Shown: positions 25,440 to 36,563, numbered from the stretch's first letter. The stretch is DNA of 64,000 bases from Bacillus sp. REN3 (GCF_017912555.1 NZ_JAERSD010000010.1:62001-126000), one strand, 5' to 3'. Program-made: numbers and translations. The notes: generated by a model from the letters alone, not told the origin.

Positions 25440-26579
25440 TTATTCAGTAAGCTCTACTATTTGCTTGGATTCAATATCCAAGAGTTTTTCGAATTGAAAA
25501 CCATACAAACAGAGTGGAGCCGAGGGGGCACATGAAAGGGGCTCGTTGTTGAGATTGGATAAAATCACTTTCTCTTCATCCGAATCAAGATTAAAGCGAA
25601 CCAGGTCAAAACCCTCGTCATATACATCTGCTTCTCCTTTATGAAGAGCGCGGAAATAGATGAAATCTTCCCCATCGTTCATTAAATCATAAAATGGGAC
25701 AAGCCAGCCAGAAAAAGACGTCAGCAGCGGAGCATCGAATTTCCCAAGCTGGTTGAAGCCTTTGTTGTAAAGGACATAATTCGCCTGATTGGGATTTTCT
25801 TCAAGCATGTTGATAGTCAATACATTTTTCCCGATGGCATCAAATTGAAAAATGGACCGAAAAACCTGCTTTATCTTTTTTTCTTTCAAAGAGTAGGACA
25901 TCAATGGAGCCTCGAGAGACATCCCATCTTCATCCCAATCCTGGAAAACAAGTTGATCCGATGAGACCCATCGTGCGAAAGGCTCTGGCAATGAAATCTG
26001 TTCAAGTCCCTTCTGATCCAAATCCAAAATATAAGTTTTGAAATCCCAATCCTCTGTAAAAGCAGAGACAAGAATTGTTTTTTCCGCAAAAGAATTCCAT
26101 TCAAAGCTTAGCTCATGTGACTCTATACTTGAAGAAAATAGTTCTTGGCCAGACGTATTGATGACATCTAAAATCGCTTCATCGGCACCGGCACTATGAA
26201 TCAAAATCAAGTTTTTGCTAGGACTGATTTCCGCGGTTATGGCAGGATGCTCACTTTTATAAAGCAGCCTGCTTTCCCCAGTGGAGATGTGATGGGTGTA
26301 TAAAGAGGAACCAGTCTCGGTATTGGCAATATACAAGATGGTTTCGTCATCAAGCCAGCCTGCAGCCTTATAAAATTCTCCCTCTTCCAGCACAATTGGC
26401 ATCATGCCTGATGATAAAAAGGAAGGTCGGGGTGATTCCTTTAGCGTTTTGCTGTGGCCGCTACCTGAATGCAATCCTCCTGGTGATTTCCCGGAACAGC
26501 CTGAAAGCGCAAGGGCAACGCTGAACAAAATGATCAATAGCAATGATGGTCTGTATGTATATCGGTACCAGTTTTCCAC
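25440..26579 (-). CDS. yqgU: YqgU-like lipoprotein with predicted beta-propeller
   Basis: 379 aa. Signal peptide with lipobox LSGC (Cys28) after a hydrophobic segment (LLLIILFSVALAL), so it should be anchored on the outer face of the membrane. A serine/glycine-rich linker leads to a domain with repeated strands such as WLDDETILYIANTETG, VSAFTEDWDFKTYILDLD and FIYFRALHKGEADVYDEGFD, suggesting a WD40/TolB-type propeller. I start at GTG 26579 because AAGGGGG lies eight bases before it; the frame is open further upstream without a ribosome binding site. Function unknown. Confidence 0.82.
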   Translation of the reverse strand: MENWYRYTYRPSLLLIILFSVALALSGCSGKSPGGLHSGSGHSKTLKESPRPSFLSSGMMPIVLEEGEFYKAAGWLDDETILYIANTETGSSLYTHHISTGESRLLYKSEHPAITAEISPSKNLILIHSAGADEAILDVINTSGQELFSSSIESHELSFEWNSFAEKTILVSAFTEDWDFKTYILDLDQKGLEQISLPEPFARWVSSDQLVFQDWDEDGMSLEAPLMSYSLKEKKIKQVFRSIFQFDAIGKNVLTINMLEENPNQANYVLYNKGFNQLGKFDAPLLTSFSGWLVPFYDLMNDGEDFIYFRALHKGEADVYDEGFDLVRFNLDSDEEKVILSNLNNEPLSCAPSAPLCLYGFQFEKLLDIESKQIVELTE

Positions 26580-26823
26580 CGCGAAGCCCCCTTTAAACAC
26601 TGTATATATGTGTACGTTAAAAACCCTTAAATGTTTCACACATCATCAAGAATCTATAAAAGCAATCCAAACATAAAAGCACAGGCTCCCTCAAAAATGA
26701 AGCCAAAGTAGATCTTTATCATTCAATGGCAACTTTTAAAAATCCTCTGGCAGATATGATTATCCTCTGTCTCCTTAATTATACTCTAGCATTCAAGCAT
26801 CCCTGTTGTTCAAAGAACATTCC

Positions 26824-26856
26824 TTTCCAAAAGACTTCCCAAGAGTCTTTTGGAAA
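26824..26856. other. Perfect 13-bp inverted repeat without T-run
   Basis: TTTCCAAAAGACT-tcccaag-AGTCTTTTGGAAA. No T-run follows on either strand, so it is not a normal terminator. It lies between the terminator and yqgU. Confidence 0.6.
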
Positions 26857-26913
26857 GTGGCCCACACCCGCTCCCATCTGAATATCCGCTCTAAATGGGC
26901 AATATAGCCATTC

Positions 26914-26949
26914 AAAAAACCTGCGCCTTCTTCCCCAGCGCAGGTTTTT
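26914..26949 (-). terminator. Terminator of the LtaS-type gene
   Basis: AAAAAACCTGCGC ... GCGCAGGTTTTT 27 bases after the stop, with a T-run on both strands. Confidence 0.85.
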
Positions 26950-26975
26950 GTTCCGCAAACATTTGTCTTGAAGTC

Positions 26976-28826
26976 TTACTGCTGTTCATAGAACCTCAAC
27001 AAATCTCCGTAAATGATTTTGTCAGAATACTCAAGTTCGTTCTTTGCTTTTTCCATGAATTGCTCGCAGCTTTCCTTGTCGGCTGGCTGGCCTGTTGCCT
27101 TATCATAGCAAGTTTCCCGCGTGTAGACATGGTCTTTTGTAATGAAGCTTCCATCACGGAGTACGGTAAAGTCCAGGCGATCCTTAGCGAACAAATCCGT
27201 TCCGAAATCGATGTGGTCCTTCGTATCGATACCCAGTAAATGCAGGATTGTCGGTTTCAGGTCAATCTGGCCGGAAACAGTGGAAATCGTCTTTCCTTCT
27301 TGGCCTGGAATGTGGATAATCAATGGAACCTTTTGCAACTGAGTGCTTTCAAACGGTGTGATTTCCTTGCCAAGGTATTCACTCATAGCCTTATTATGGT
27401 TTTCTGAAATTCCATAATGGTCACCATATAAAATGATGATCGAATCTTCATATAAGCCTTCATCTTTCAGCTTCTGCACAAAACGCTTAAGTGCTTCATC
27501 CTGATATCGGACAGTCGGAAAATAGTTGTTGACTGTTTTATCATTTGACGTATATGGTTGGATGAAACTGTCTTCCTCATTCAATTCAAATGGGAAATGG
27601 TTAGTCAAAGTAATGAATTTTGAATAAAACGGTTTTGGCATTTCCTTCAGATGCTGGACAGACTGATCGAAGAATTCAATATCCTTCATCCCCCATCCAA
27701 CGGAATTCCCTTCATTCACTTCATAATCCGTCAACGAATAAAAGCGCTTGTATCCTAATGACTGGTACATGATGTCACGGTTCCAGAAGCTCTTGTTATT
27801 CGCATGCAATGATGCAGTAAAATACCCGTTTTCGTTCAAAATTTCAGGCGTAGCTTTATACTCATTGCCAGAGTGCGTAAAGAAGACAGCACCTCGGCTC
27901 AGCGGATACAGCGAGTTTTCAACCAGGAATTCAGAATCCGAAGTTTTCCCCTGGCCGGTCTGGTGATAGAAATTGTCAAAATAATAACTTTCCTTAATGA
28001 AATCATTCAGGAAAGGAGTGATTTCCTGCCCATTTACCTTCTGGTTGATCACAAAATTCTGTGTCGATTCCATCGACACAAGGATGACATTCTTGCCTTT
28101 TGCGGCGCCGAACATTTCATCATTTGGAGGCAAATAATTCGCACGGACATAATTGTCGATATCAGCCAATTCACTTCCATCTGCCAGCGCGCGCTGTGCG
28201 GAAGATTTGGACTGCAAGAATGCATCATATAAATGATAGTTGTATGTCCCGATGTTCTTGACCAGCATCTCCCTGTCGAACGTCCTTGTCAAAAGCTGAG
28301 GGCGTTCTGTCTCAGCAAGCCCCAGGTTAAAAAACGCGATGGCGATTGAAACAAGGAAAAATGCCCTGCGGTCCACCTTGGAATATTCCCTATAGCCGAT
28401 AAATGACGGCTTAAATTTAATCAATAAAGCTAAAATAATGAAATCAGCAAAATATAACAGGTCCTTCAAGTTGATGAGTTCCGTCACACTGCTCCCAAGA
28501 TCGCTCATGTTGCTTGTCTGGAATAGGACAGGAATCGTGAGAAAATCATTGAAAAAGCGATAAAAGACAACATTCGCGAACAGAATCACAGAAACTATGA
28601 AACTTGTAATCAGGATATAGCGTTTCTGATTCTTTTCCTTCAGGAACAGGCTGATTCCGAATATGAACATCAGAAAGCTCAGCGGATTTATGAACAGGAT
28701 GATTTCCTGTTTCCAGTTTTCAATCTTGATATCAAAACTTGTTTTATATGCAATATAGGTTTTGAGCCACAACATGAGAACGGCAATCGTAACGATCGAT
28801 GCTTGTGACCATTTGTTATTCTTCAT
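26976..28826 (-). CDS. yqgS: Lipoteichoic acid synthase family protein (YqgS type)
   Basis: 616 aa. Five N-terminal transmembrane helices (between residues 10 and 175), then an extracellular sulfatase-fold domain from about 215. Catalytic Thr295 in [13 protein letters not shown], metal ligands in [12 protein letters not shown] (Glu253) and [11 protein letters not shown]. It transfers glycerol phosphate from phosphatidylglycerol to build or prime lipoteichoic acid. The gene position (between yqgU and glcK) fits YqgS, one of several LtaS paralogs in bacilli, rather than the main LtaS. The start ATG 28826 has GGGAGG upstream. Confidence 0.93.
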   Translation of the reverse strand: MKNNKWSQASIVTIAVLMLWLKTYIAYKTSFDIKIENWKQEIILFINPLSFLMFIFGISLFLKEKNQKRYILITSFIVSVILFANVVFYRFFNDFLTIPVLFQTSNMSDLGSSVTELINLKDLLYFADFIILALLIKFKPSFIGYREYSKVDRRAFFLVSIAIAFFNLGLAETERPQLLTRTFDREMLVKNIGTYNYHLYDAFLQSKSSAQRALADGSELADIDNYVRANYLPPNDEMFGAAKGKNVILVSMESTQNFVINQKVNGQEITPFLNDFIKESYYFDNFYHQTGQGKTSDSEFLVENSLYPLSRGAVFFTHSGNEYKATPEILNENGYFTASLHANNKSFWNRDIMYQSLGYKRFYSLTDYEVNEGNSVGWGMKDIEFFDQSVQHLKEMPKPFYSKFITLTNHFPFELNEEDSFIQPYTSNDKTVNNYFPTVRYQDEALKRFVQKLKDEGLYEDSIIILYGDHYGISENHNKAMSEYLGKEITPFESTQLQKVPLIIHIPGQEGKTISTVSGQIDLKPTILHLLGIDTKDHIDFGTDLFAKDRLDFTVLRDGSFITKDHVYTRETCYDKATGQPADKESCEQFMEKAKNELEYSDKIIYGDLLRFYEQQ

Positions 28827-29290
28827 CGTGTTTGCTACCTCCCTGTTACAAATAACAGATATGGAAAATTTTGGTTAATTTATCGATTGTTCCAGAATCA
28901 AAGATAATCTTAATACTTTTCATTGAAAAAATCAATTGAAAGTTAAGCATTAAACATGCACTTATTTACCGAGTCACCACAATATTTTCCACCATATTAG
29001 ACGAATTAAACCTTGAAAAGTTTCAGGTTTGTCCATATTCAGAATATTCATTTAAAAGGAACTTTACGAATTCGGAACGATGTTCGCATCCTTTCCGATG
29101 AACAGCAGCTCCTTCTTGTCGAAACGTTCACCCTTTTATTTCCTTTGACAGGGCCAACTTCGAATGGTCAAAGCCAAGGAGAAACATGCTGGGAGGTGCC
29201 CATACCCTTGTGGGCAGACTTCGCACTATTCTCTGATACCTTGCGGGTCCAACTTTGGAGCCTAACATAAATTATGCTAAAACAGATAAA
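28827..29290. other. Intergenic region upstream of the LtaS-type gene
   Basis: About 460 bases. AT-rich near the LtaS start, where its promoter must be. Around 29196-29216 TGCCCA-tacccttg-TGGGCA is a small hairpin. An 85-codon frame (29013-29270, plus) has no ribosome binding site and no family resemblance, so I do not call it a gene. Confidence 0.4.
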
Positions 29291-29328
29291 GCAGGGAATT
29301 TTCCCAATAGAAGATTTCCCTGCCTTTT
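29291..29328 (-). terminator. Terminator of yqgQ-glcK
   Basis: GCAGGGAA and TTCCCTGC pair across 17 bases; on the minus strand TTTAT follows, and on the plus strand TTTTTC. It follows the glcK stop directly. Confidence 0.7.
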
Positions 29329-29331
29329 TCT

Positions 29332-30300
29332 TCAAATTTTATTTTTGACGAGCCATGCGGCTCCAATGACTCCAGCGTCATTTCCCAAGGTTGCGATGCT
29401 GATATCTGTTGAATGCGCAACCCGTGGGAACGAATTCCGTAAAAACTGTTCCTTTACCGGTTCGAGCAGGATATCCCCTGCTTTCGATACCCCCCCGCCC
29501 AAAACGATTTTTTCAGGGTTGAGCGTGTTCGCAATATTCGCAAGCGCAATGCCTAAATGCAATGAAACCGTTTCAATCACTTTTCTGGCGATGCGATCCT
29601 CTCTTCTCGCAGCGTCGAACACATCTTTTGCAGTTACCAGGCCCTTTTCCTTGTAAACAGTTGATAATTCACCCTCGTCAACATTTTCTTCCAGCATTTC
29701 AACCGCAATCCTGACAATTCCAGTTGCTGAGGCAATGGTTTCAAGACAACCTGTTTTCCCGCAATTGCAAGGTGTCCCTCCCACAGGCAAAGAAGTGATA
29801 TGGCCTATTTCACCCGCAGCACCGCTGATTCCATGTACGATGTCCCCATTGGCAATGACCCCGCCGCCGACTCCGGTTCCAAGTGTCACGCAAACAAGAT
29901 CTTTTGCTCCGTTTCCGGCGCCCTTCCACATTTCGCCGAGGGCAGCACAATTGGCATCATTATCAATCACTGCCGGTAAAGATGTTTCCACCTCAAGCAA
30001 ATCCTTCAACGGATAAGGCTCCCTCCAGCCAAGGTTCACCGCTTCATATATATCTCCTGTTGCCAGATTCACTGGTCCTGGTGCACCCATTCCAATCCCG
30101 GCGATTTCACTTTTTGGGCGACCAATCGCTTCCAGCTTGTGATCAATTGATTTTGCAATATTCACTGTAATGTTTTTCCCAGCATCCGAAATATCAGTTG
30201 GGATTTCCCATTTATGGAGGATCTCCCCGTATGGATTCAAGAAAGCAAGCTTTGTAGTTGTTCCTCCGAGGTCCACTCCGACCAGCCATTTTTCAGACAT
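29332..30300 (-). CDS. glcK: ROK-family glucokinase
   Basis: 322 aa ATP-dependent glucokinase. N-terminal phosphate loop [14 protein letters not shown], sugar-binding [10 protein letters not shown] and [24 protein letters not shown] signature with HxCGxxGCxE-type zinc site ([20 protein letters not shown] then LE). AAGGTGA precedes ATG 30300. yqgQ lies 6 bases upstream, so they form a unit as in B. subtilis. It feeds internal glucose into glycolysis and contributes to carbon catabolite control. Confidence 0.95.
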   Translation of the reverse strand: MSEKWLVGVDLGGTTTKLAFLNPYGEILHKWEIPTDISDAGKNITVNIAKSIDHKLEAIGRPKSEIAGIGMGAPGPVNLATGDIYEAVNLGWREPYPLKDLLEVETSLPAVIDNDANCAALGEMWKGAGNGAKDLVCVTLGTGVGGGVIANGDIVHGISGAAGEIGHITSLPVGGTPCNCGKTGCLETIASATGIVRIAVEMLEENVDEGELSTVYKEKGLVTAKDVFDAARREDRIARKVIETVSLHLGIALANIANTLNPEKIVLGGGVSKAGDILLEPVKEQFLRNSFPRVAHSTDISIATLGNDAGVIGAAWLVKNKI

Positions 30301-30306
30301 TGAACG

Positions 30307-30522
30307 TCACCTTTTCTTATTAACATTTTTTTCTTTTTCAAGCTGTATTTCATGCCTTAACAATAGGAGCGCAGACTGATATTCCTTCGTTTCAATCAAT
30401 TGGGATTGAAACAGCTCCTTCAGCTCTGATTCCATCAATTCCAAATCAGCTAGCCTATCGCCTATGTATATAACTGTACCGTACTTTTTCAAAAATTGCT
30501 GGATATCATAAATCGTTTTCAA
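30307..30522 (-). CDS. yqgQ: DUF910 protein YqgQ
   Basis: 71 aa, helical, highly charged (MKTIYDIQQFLKKYGTVIYIGDR, then two helices with a basic C-terminus). TTG 30522 with GAGGGG six bases before. DUF910 family; the fold is a small helical bundle thought to bind nucleic acid, but a function is not established. Translationally close to glcK. Confidence 0.88.
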   Translation of the reverse strand: MKTIYDIQQFLKKYGTVIYIGDRLADLELMESELKELFQSQLIETKEYQSALLLLRHEIQLEKEKNVNKKR

Positions 30523-30703
30523 TGTATTCCCCTCAATGCTTGTGAAAATAAGAGCATGTTTCCAATTATTAAGTATAATAGATACCTATAGTCTACTCAA
30601 GTACAGAGTAGATATAAATATGAATAATCAATTCCATCACTTTGCGATATCCATTGTTGTTATGTGGTATTTGTGAATAGCCATCCACCCCTTCTCGGAA
30701 TGG

Positions 30704-30727
30704 AAAAAGGCAGCATGATTGCTGCCT
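30704..30727 (-). terminator. Second terminator downstream of the spore protein gene
   Basis: AGGCAGC-aatcat-GCTGCCT followed by TTTTTC on the minus strand. It is separate from the terminator at 30810-30846. Confidence 0.75.
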
Positions 30728-30809
30728 CATAAAAAATCCTATCCTCATTTACAGGGAAAAGGGATGTTTTTATGCCAAAATTGCAGTGTAATCGTTATAA
30801 TAAACCACA

Positions 30810-30846
30810 AATAGAAAAAAGCTGTGTTATGCTGCTTTTTTCTATT
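30810..30846. terminator. Terminator of the SpoVAF-like gene
   Basis: AATAGAAAAAAGC and GCTTTTTTCTATT form a perfect 13-base stem, six bases after the stop of the gene on the minus strand. Confidence 0.85.
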
Positions 30847-30852
30847 GTGACT

Positions 30853-32337
30853 TTATCTGTCAGGGTCTTGCGGGCTCAAGATTCGCGGACGGCGATTTTT
30901 CAGGGGAATTGGCGATCTTAACAGCACGTCCCGAAAGGCTCTTAAATTGAAAGGGATGAACGGCCAGAAGTAAGGAACGCCAAAAGAGCGCATCCTTGAC
31001 AGCAGCAGCACCAGGAGAACGAAACCTGCTAGAAGCCCGTATTCCTGGAAAGCAGCGGTAGCAATCAAAAGGAAGATCCTAATAATCCTATTAGCAAGAC
31101 TCATTTCATAGCTTGGAGTTGCAAAGGTTCCAATCGCGGCAATTGCCAGATAAAGTATGACTTCATTGGTCAGCAAACCAACCTCAACAGCAACCTGCCC
31201 AATCATCAACGCTGCGACAAGCCCAAGGGCTGTTGCCAAAGAGGTTGGCGTATGGATTGCAGCCATCCTGAGTACGTCAATCCCCAATTCGATGACCAGG
31301 AACTGCAAGAACAGCGGAATCTCCCCAGGGTCATTCGGACCGATAAACGACAGCTTCTCAGGTAGTAGTTCGGGTTTGACCGCAAATAAGTACCAGAGCG
31401 GCAGCAAAAATAAGGAAGTCCATACTGCTAGGAACCGGACCATACGCAAATAGGCTCCTACCAGCGGTTTATTACGGTATTCTTCCGCATGCTGTAAATG
31501 ATGCCAAAAGGTAGTCGGTGTGATCAGAACACTTGGAGAACCATCGACAATGATGCACACATGTCCTTCATACAGGTGTGTCGCAGCAGTATCTGGCCGC
31601 TCTGTATACCTGACTGTTGGGAACGGGTTCCAGTGTCTGCCAGAAATGAATTCCTCGATTGTTTTTTCAGCCATCGGCAAGCCGTCTGTATCGATAAGTG
31701 ATAGAGAATCCTTGATTCTCTTCACCAGGTCGGGATCGGCGATATCTTCAATGTAACAAACAACGATGTCAGTCTTCGACCGCCTTCCGACCTGCGTATA
31801 TTCCATCCTTAACGTTCGGTCCCTTATCCGTCTCCTTGTGAGGGCTGTATTGAAGACCAGGGTTTCAACGAATCCATCCCTCGACCCCCTCACAACCCTT
31901 TCCATGTCAGGTTCCTCAGGCCCTCTTACAGGGTATGTCCTGGCATCGATCAGGATGATGTCAGAAATCCCATCGACACTAAGTGCGATGGGTCCAGCCA
32001 ATACCATATCCACTACCTTATCCAGGTCATCCGTTGTTTCCACCTCGACATATGGAATATAGGTCTTCACAAGTTTCTTCAAAGTTTCCGTATCTAATGT
32101 GCCTGGCTCAAGCTTGGCAAGCAGCTTCATGATATGCAGCATGATATCGTCCTTGGCAAATCCGTCGACAAGAAAGATTGCCATTTCTCTCCCAGCATAC
32201 TCCACATCAAGATGAATCACATCGAAGCTTTTCCCGACTCCAAGTTCATGCCGTAAAAAATCGGTGTTTTCCTTTAGGTTTTCATTTACATAGTGTTTCT
32301 TGAATTCATCCATACCCTGCCTCAAACCTTTCATCAC
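30853..32337 (-). CDS. GerA-family spore membrane protein, SpoVAF-like
   Basis: 494 aa. A large N-terminal cytoplasmic domain (residues 1-285) of GerA A-subunit type: DRTLRMEYTQVGRRSKTDIVVCYI, then SGRHWNPFPTVRYTERPDTAATHLYEGHV and IIVDGSPSVLITPTTFWHHLQ, followed by about five to six membrane helices from residue 310 on and a short basic tail (PLKNRRPRIL). Length and the lone-gene setting fit SpoVAF, the A-subunit homologue acting with SpoVA channels, better than a gerA operon, because no B and C subunit genes follow. Start GTG 32337 or the next ATG. Confidence 0.8.
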   Translation of the reverse strand: MMKGLRQGMDEFKKHYVNENLKENTDFLRHELGVGKSFDVIHLDVEYAGREMAIFLVDGFAKDDIMLHIMKLLAKLEPGTLDTETLKKLVKTYIPYVEVETTDDLDKVVDMVLAGPIALSVDGISDIILIDARTYPVRGPEEPDMERVVRGSRDGFVETLVFNTALTRRRIRDRTLRMEYTQVGRRSKTDIVVCYIEDIADPDLVKRIKDSLSLIDTDGLPMAEKTIEEFISGRHWNPFPTVRYTERPDTAATHLYEGHVCIIVDGSPSVLITPTTFWHHLQHAEEYRNKPLVGAYLRMVRFLAVWTSLFLLPLWYLFAVKPELLPEKLSFIGPNDPGEIPLFLQFLVIELGIDVLRMAAIHTPTSLATALGLVAALMIGQVAVEVGLLTNEVILYLAIAAIGTFATPSYEMSLANRIIRIFLLIATAAFQEYGLLAGFVLLVLLLSRMRSFGVPYFWPFIPFNLRAFRDVLLRSPIPLKNRRPRILSPQDPDR

Positions 32338-32473
32338 AGCAATTCACCATTATTTTCCTTTAACAGCTTAGCCAAACGATGAAAAAAAAATACTTGTTCA
32401 TCAGTTGATGGTGAGGTTCATATAGTGGTTATATCGGACAACCGCCATTGTGGCTGCGGGAGGAAACAGGCTG

Positions 32474-33334
32474 ATGAAAAAAATGCTTATCGTTTGGTTC
32501 AGTGCAGCGGCAGTTCTCACTGCTTTCTTGATCGGTCGTTTCAATATTTTTGACTCTGCAAGAGAAACGATTATCTTTTTCCCAATCGATGAATCGGTCT
32601 CTTTTAAAAGTTCAGGTACAACCCTGTCCCTTGGAAAAGAAAATGACCATTCGATCGATTGGAAAACGGAAGCCAAACTCGACCGGAAAGCATACTTGCG
32701 ACAGGATTTAGCCCTTTTATACACGAATGGATTATTAAAAGGGAAGATGGGGAAATGGAGGCAAAACACTGCTGACTTAATCCAAAAGGAAACGATTAAG
32801 GGGAATGAAAGTTCAAAAGTGGATGCCATTACATTCCACTATGCCGAACTTCATCAGCCAGGCGATACAATCACAAGTGCGCAAACGATGTCAAATGATT
32901 CACTTTATATTATCGATTCTGCATTCACTCCCTTAAGCGCTTTCAGGGTAGCGAAGAGCAGCGAGGAAATAGAATGGAAAAAAGTACTCGATCGAAATGT
33001 CAGGAATAAGCAGAAAACAAGTTTGCAGAATGCCCAGAAAACCCATGGAGTGAATCTTGCCGAATATTCCATCATTCCCTTAAATGAATTGAAAAGGTTT
33101 AGGGAAGAGCCGCTCCCAGGATTCTCTAGAATGGAGTCAGCCGAGATCATAGGCAGGCTTTGGGAGGGAATCTATAAAAACTATTTTCTTGGAATAAGAA
33201 AAAGCGACGGTACTGTCGTCGAACCAAACGACAGTACGATGCCGCTAATCCTTATCTCAAGGGATAAAACCCATTTGCTTGTCATTACGGAAACAAAAGA
33301 CGGGGAAAGCGTGCTTTTAAAGCAGCTGATCTGA
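32474..33334 (+). CDS. Membrane-anchored or secreted protein of unknown function
   Basis: 286 aa. An N-terminal signal anchor (residues 1-22, MLIVWFSAAAVLTAFLIGRF) and an outside domain rich in charged residues; no Cys lipobox, no known catalytic motif. Start ATG 32474 (MKKMLIVWF) has GGGAGG upstream. It is divergent from the SpoVAF-like gene and convergent with gluP. I do not recognise a family. A sporulation or envelope role would be guesswork from the neighbour. Confidence 0.75.
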   Translation: MKKMLIVWFSAAAVLTAFLIGRFNIFDSARETIIFFPIDESVSFKSSGTTLSLGKENDHSIDWKTEAKLDRKAYLRQDLALLYTNGLLKGKMGKWRQNTADLIQKETIKGNESSKVDAITFHYAELHQPGDTITSAQTMSNDSLYIIDSAFTPLSAFRVAKSSEEIEWKKVLDRNVRNKQKTSLQNAQKTHGVNLAEYSIIPLNELKRFREEPLPGFSRMESAEIIGRLWEGIYKNYFLGIRKSDGTVVEPNDSTMPLILISRDKTHLLVITETKDGESVLLKQLI

Positions 33335-33404
33335 CCGGGAATACCCAGATAATGGCCAGAAAGGAAAGATTACAAGCCGTTTTCCATCCTAACATGGAAA
33401 GCAA

Positions 33405-34949
33405 TCATTCTGAAAGGAAGTGATTGATCTGATTGAGTGTCTTTTGGTAGCTTTCTTCGCCAGCATTTAATTCAACAGCTTTTTCGGCAAATTTTTGGGC
33501 TTCCGGGAAATTGTTCTCTTCCATATAGATAAGTGCCAGATTGAAGTAAGCCTCGTGGAACGCTGGGTCTAGTTCAATCACTTTGAAGAGATTTTGCTTT
33601 GCGTCTTCAAGCTGGTCCTGCTTGATTTCAGTATAGGAAAGCAAAAAAAGTATTTCCGCAGAGGAAACATCCTTCCTGCTGTATTCTGAAAGCAAATCGT
33701 ATGCCTTTCCATACTCTTCTTCCTGGATATGCTGCTGGGCAAGCAGGAGGATTGACCTCTCATCTACTAAATCTGCTTTATCGCTGAATCCGTATCTTAG
33801 CGAAAAGGCCATCGTGGCAATGGCAACAGCGAGAAAGAGAAATTGCAGCACAGGCCGCTTTTTCCCAGGGAGATGCACGATTCCCGCTGCGGCAAACCCG
33901 CCTGCCAGGCCACCGAGGTGTCCAGCATTATCTATCCCAGGCACTGTGAATCCAAAAGCAAGGTTAATCCCAAGCACGACAAAGATATTCAAGCCAAGTG
34001 TTCTCCAAAAAAGCCTCGGGTGCACGACCCCGAAATAAAGCAGAGCTCCGAAACAGCCAAATATCGCGCCGCTTGCCCCCGCTGACAGATTAGGACTGAA
34101 AAGAAAGCTCGCAAGGGTCCCTCCTAAACCGGCTGTCATGTAAATGAACAGAAACCTCATATTCCCATATAGCCTCTCAACGAGGGTTCCAAGATAGTAC
34201 AATGCCAAAGTATTCATGAATAAATGCAAAAATCCGATATGGATAAAGATCGGTGTGAAAAAACGCCACCATTCGCCTTCAAGGATGAGGGGATTGAATT
34301 TGGCTCCAAACTTAATCAACGTAGCTGTATCCGTGCTTCCCCCTGCCGCTTCCAACAGAAGGAAAACAATTATTTGTGCCGCGATAAAAAGATACGTGAA
34401 AAAAGGCTTGCCGTAATTGAACACGGAGCGTTCAGCCTTGGCTCTGTTGGCCGCTTGGAATAAGGCATTTTTCTTATGTGCTTCAGTATCATCATCCGTA
34501 AATCCATCAGCAATATCAATTCCGAGCGGTACTCCCATAGTCTGTTCAAATTTAGCAAGCTGTGCTGCCGCATTTGCCCTATCGATCAATATGGATTCAA
34601 TGGTAACTTTGCTGCTATCCGAGTATCGATACGGCTCTTCAAGGCGGAATTCATAATCATCCACAGGCGGATAGGCGCTGAAATACACATTGAGTAGCTT
34701 CAATTCTCCCTTTGCAAGGCCCCTTCTTATCCGTTCCCCATTCCCGGCAGTTGTTTCGATATCACGCTGCAGCCAGTTGCTCCAGTCCAAATTATAATGA
34801 AGCAGGCGGACAACCTGTGCTTGTTTGTTTTCGGTTTTTTCCAGCCAAAGTTCATTCTGGTCATTAGACAGCTGAAGAATGCGGTAGCCCTGGTTGCTGA
34901 TTAAAAATTCCGCTACCCTCCAGTACAAGTACTCCTCCAAAAATGCCAA
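33405..34949 (-). CDS. gluP: Rhomboid intramembrane serine protease GluP
   Basis: 514 aa. N-terminal cytosolic domain (1-170), rhomboid core (about 185-380) with catalytic Ser in GASGAIFGCFGALLYFG and His in NAGHLGGLAGG, HIGFLHLFMNTLAL as the GHxxxHxxxN-type loop, then two to three TPR repeats (about 400-510). It cleaves membrane proteins within the bilayer; in B. subtilis the protein affects cell division and glucose export. The start is TTG 34949 (MAFLEEYLYWRVAEFL), matching MFLLEYTYWKIA of B. subtilis GluP, after AGGGGAG. Confidence 0.93.
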   Translation of the reverse strand: MAFLEEYLYWRVAEFLISNQGYRILQLSNDQNELWLEKTENKQAQVVRLLHYNLDWSNWLQRDIETTAGNGERIRRGLAKGELKLLNVYFSAYPPVDDYEFRLEEPYRYSDSSKVTIESILIDRANAAAQLAKFEQTMGVPLGIDIADGFTDDDTEAHKKNALFQAANRAKAERSVFNYGKPFFTYLFIAAQIIVFLLLEAAGGSTDTATLIKFGAKFNPLILEGEWWRFFTPIFIHIGFLHLFMNTLALYYLGTLVERLYGNMRFLFIYMTAGLGGTLASFLFSPNLSAGASGAIFGCFGALLYFGVVHPRLFWRTLGLNIFVVLGINLAFGFTVPGIDNAGHLGGLAGGFAAAGIVHLPGKKRPVLQFLFLAVAIATMAFSLRYGFSDKADLVDERSILLLAQQHIQEEEYGKAYDLLSEYSRKDVSSAEILFLLSYTEIKQDQLEDAKQNLFKVIELDPAFHEAYFNLALIYMEENNFPEAQKFAEKAVELNAGEESYQKTLNQINHFLSE

Positions 34950-35168
34950 CTTCTCCCCTACTTTCTGCCTTGTTTTTCAATTTAATTGTTTCCATGGAAA
35001 CACATCGTAACCAAGCTTCATCATGCTCGGCATTGTGCATTCCCTGAAGCGGGAGACTTCTTTTTGAAAACCCAGTTAAAAATATTATAAACCAAATTTC
35101 CCCTATCCATATATCCTTTCGCCTTGTCAAAACAAACTTAGAATTTAAATAGTGTCCAAATAGCGCAA

Positions 35169-35190
35169 AAAAGACCCGAATGGGTCTTTT
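35169..35190 (-). terminator. Terminator overlapping the stop of the 35189-35386 gene
   Basis: AAAAGACCC-attc-GGGTCTTTT followed by TT on the minus strand. The stop codon TAA is in the 5' arm. Confidence 0.8.
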
Positions 35191-35386
35191 AGCGGAAATC
35201 TCCTGGTCCGGCGAAAACGGATTGGAGCATCTTATTCCTGACTCCGGGCAGACTCATCAATGAACCTACAGCAATTCGGCGCAAGAATCTGTTTCCCAGC
35301 AATCCGTTCATGACCCGGTATCGGTTTTCAAATAAGTAATAGCCAGCAAGCCCAATCATAAAAATCGAGAAAAGTCTTTTTAACAT
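35189..35386 (-). CDS. yqgO: Small YqgO-like protein
   Basis: 65 aa with a hydrophobic N-terminus (FSIFMIGLAGYYLFENRYRV) and a basic, amphipathic remainder. GGAGGG precedes ATG 35386. It has the position of B. subtilis yqgO, next to gluP; sequence similarity is from memory only. Function unknown. Confidence 0.65.
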   Translation of the reverse strand: MLKRLFSIFMIGLAGYYLFENRYRVMNGLLGNRFLRRIAVGSLMSLPGVRNKMLQSVFAGPGDFR

Positions 35387-35541
35387 TTCGATCCCTCCCC
35401 TATTATTTTAGGGAACAGGCTGCTATTTTATCCCTGGTCTTCCTAAAAATCATGTGGGGTTAAAAGCGGCTATATAATAGAAGAAAACCGGGGACATATT
35501 GCAAACTAGCCTCTCCAGGTCGCAGGTCACCGCGCTCGGAT

Positions 35542-36498
<957 letters not shown>

Positions 36499-36563
36499 CT
36501 AAAATAATGTATACTTATTTACTTCATGTTTATCATTTCACATAAGCTTTTCCTATTTTATTT

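Larger units (their letters stand above)
26580..26975. other. Intergenic region between yqgU and the LtaS-type gene
   Basis: 396 bases. It holds the yqgU upstream region, a perfect 13-bp hairpin (26824-26856) and the terminator at 26914-26949. No gene seen. Confidence 0.5.
30523..30852. other. Intergenic region between yqgQ and the spore protein gene
   Basis: 330 bases with two minus-strand terminators about 85 bases apart (30810-30846 and 30704-30727). The part between them could make a short RNA; no gene was recognised. Confidence 0.5.

Noticed and set aside
29013-29270. 85-codon plus-strand frame upstream of the LtaS-type gene
   Set aside because: No ribosome binding site, no recognisable family, low-quality composition.
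36519-36544. Rex or FNR site upstream of ldh
   Set aside because: Only one half (TGTGAA) matches; the other half does not, so I cannot call a site.
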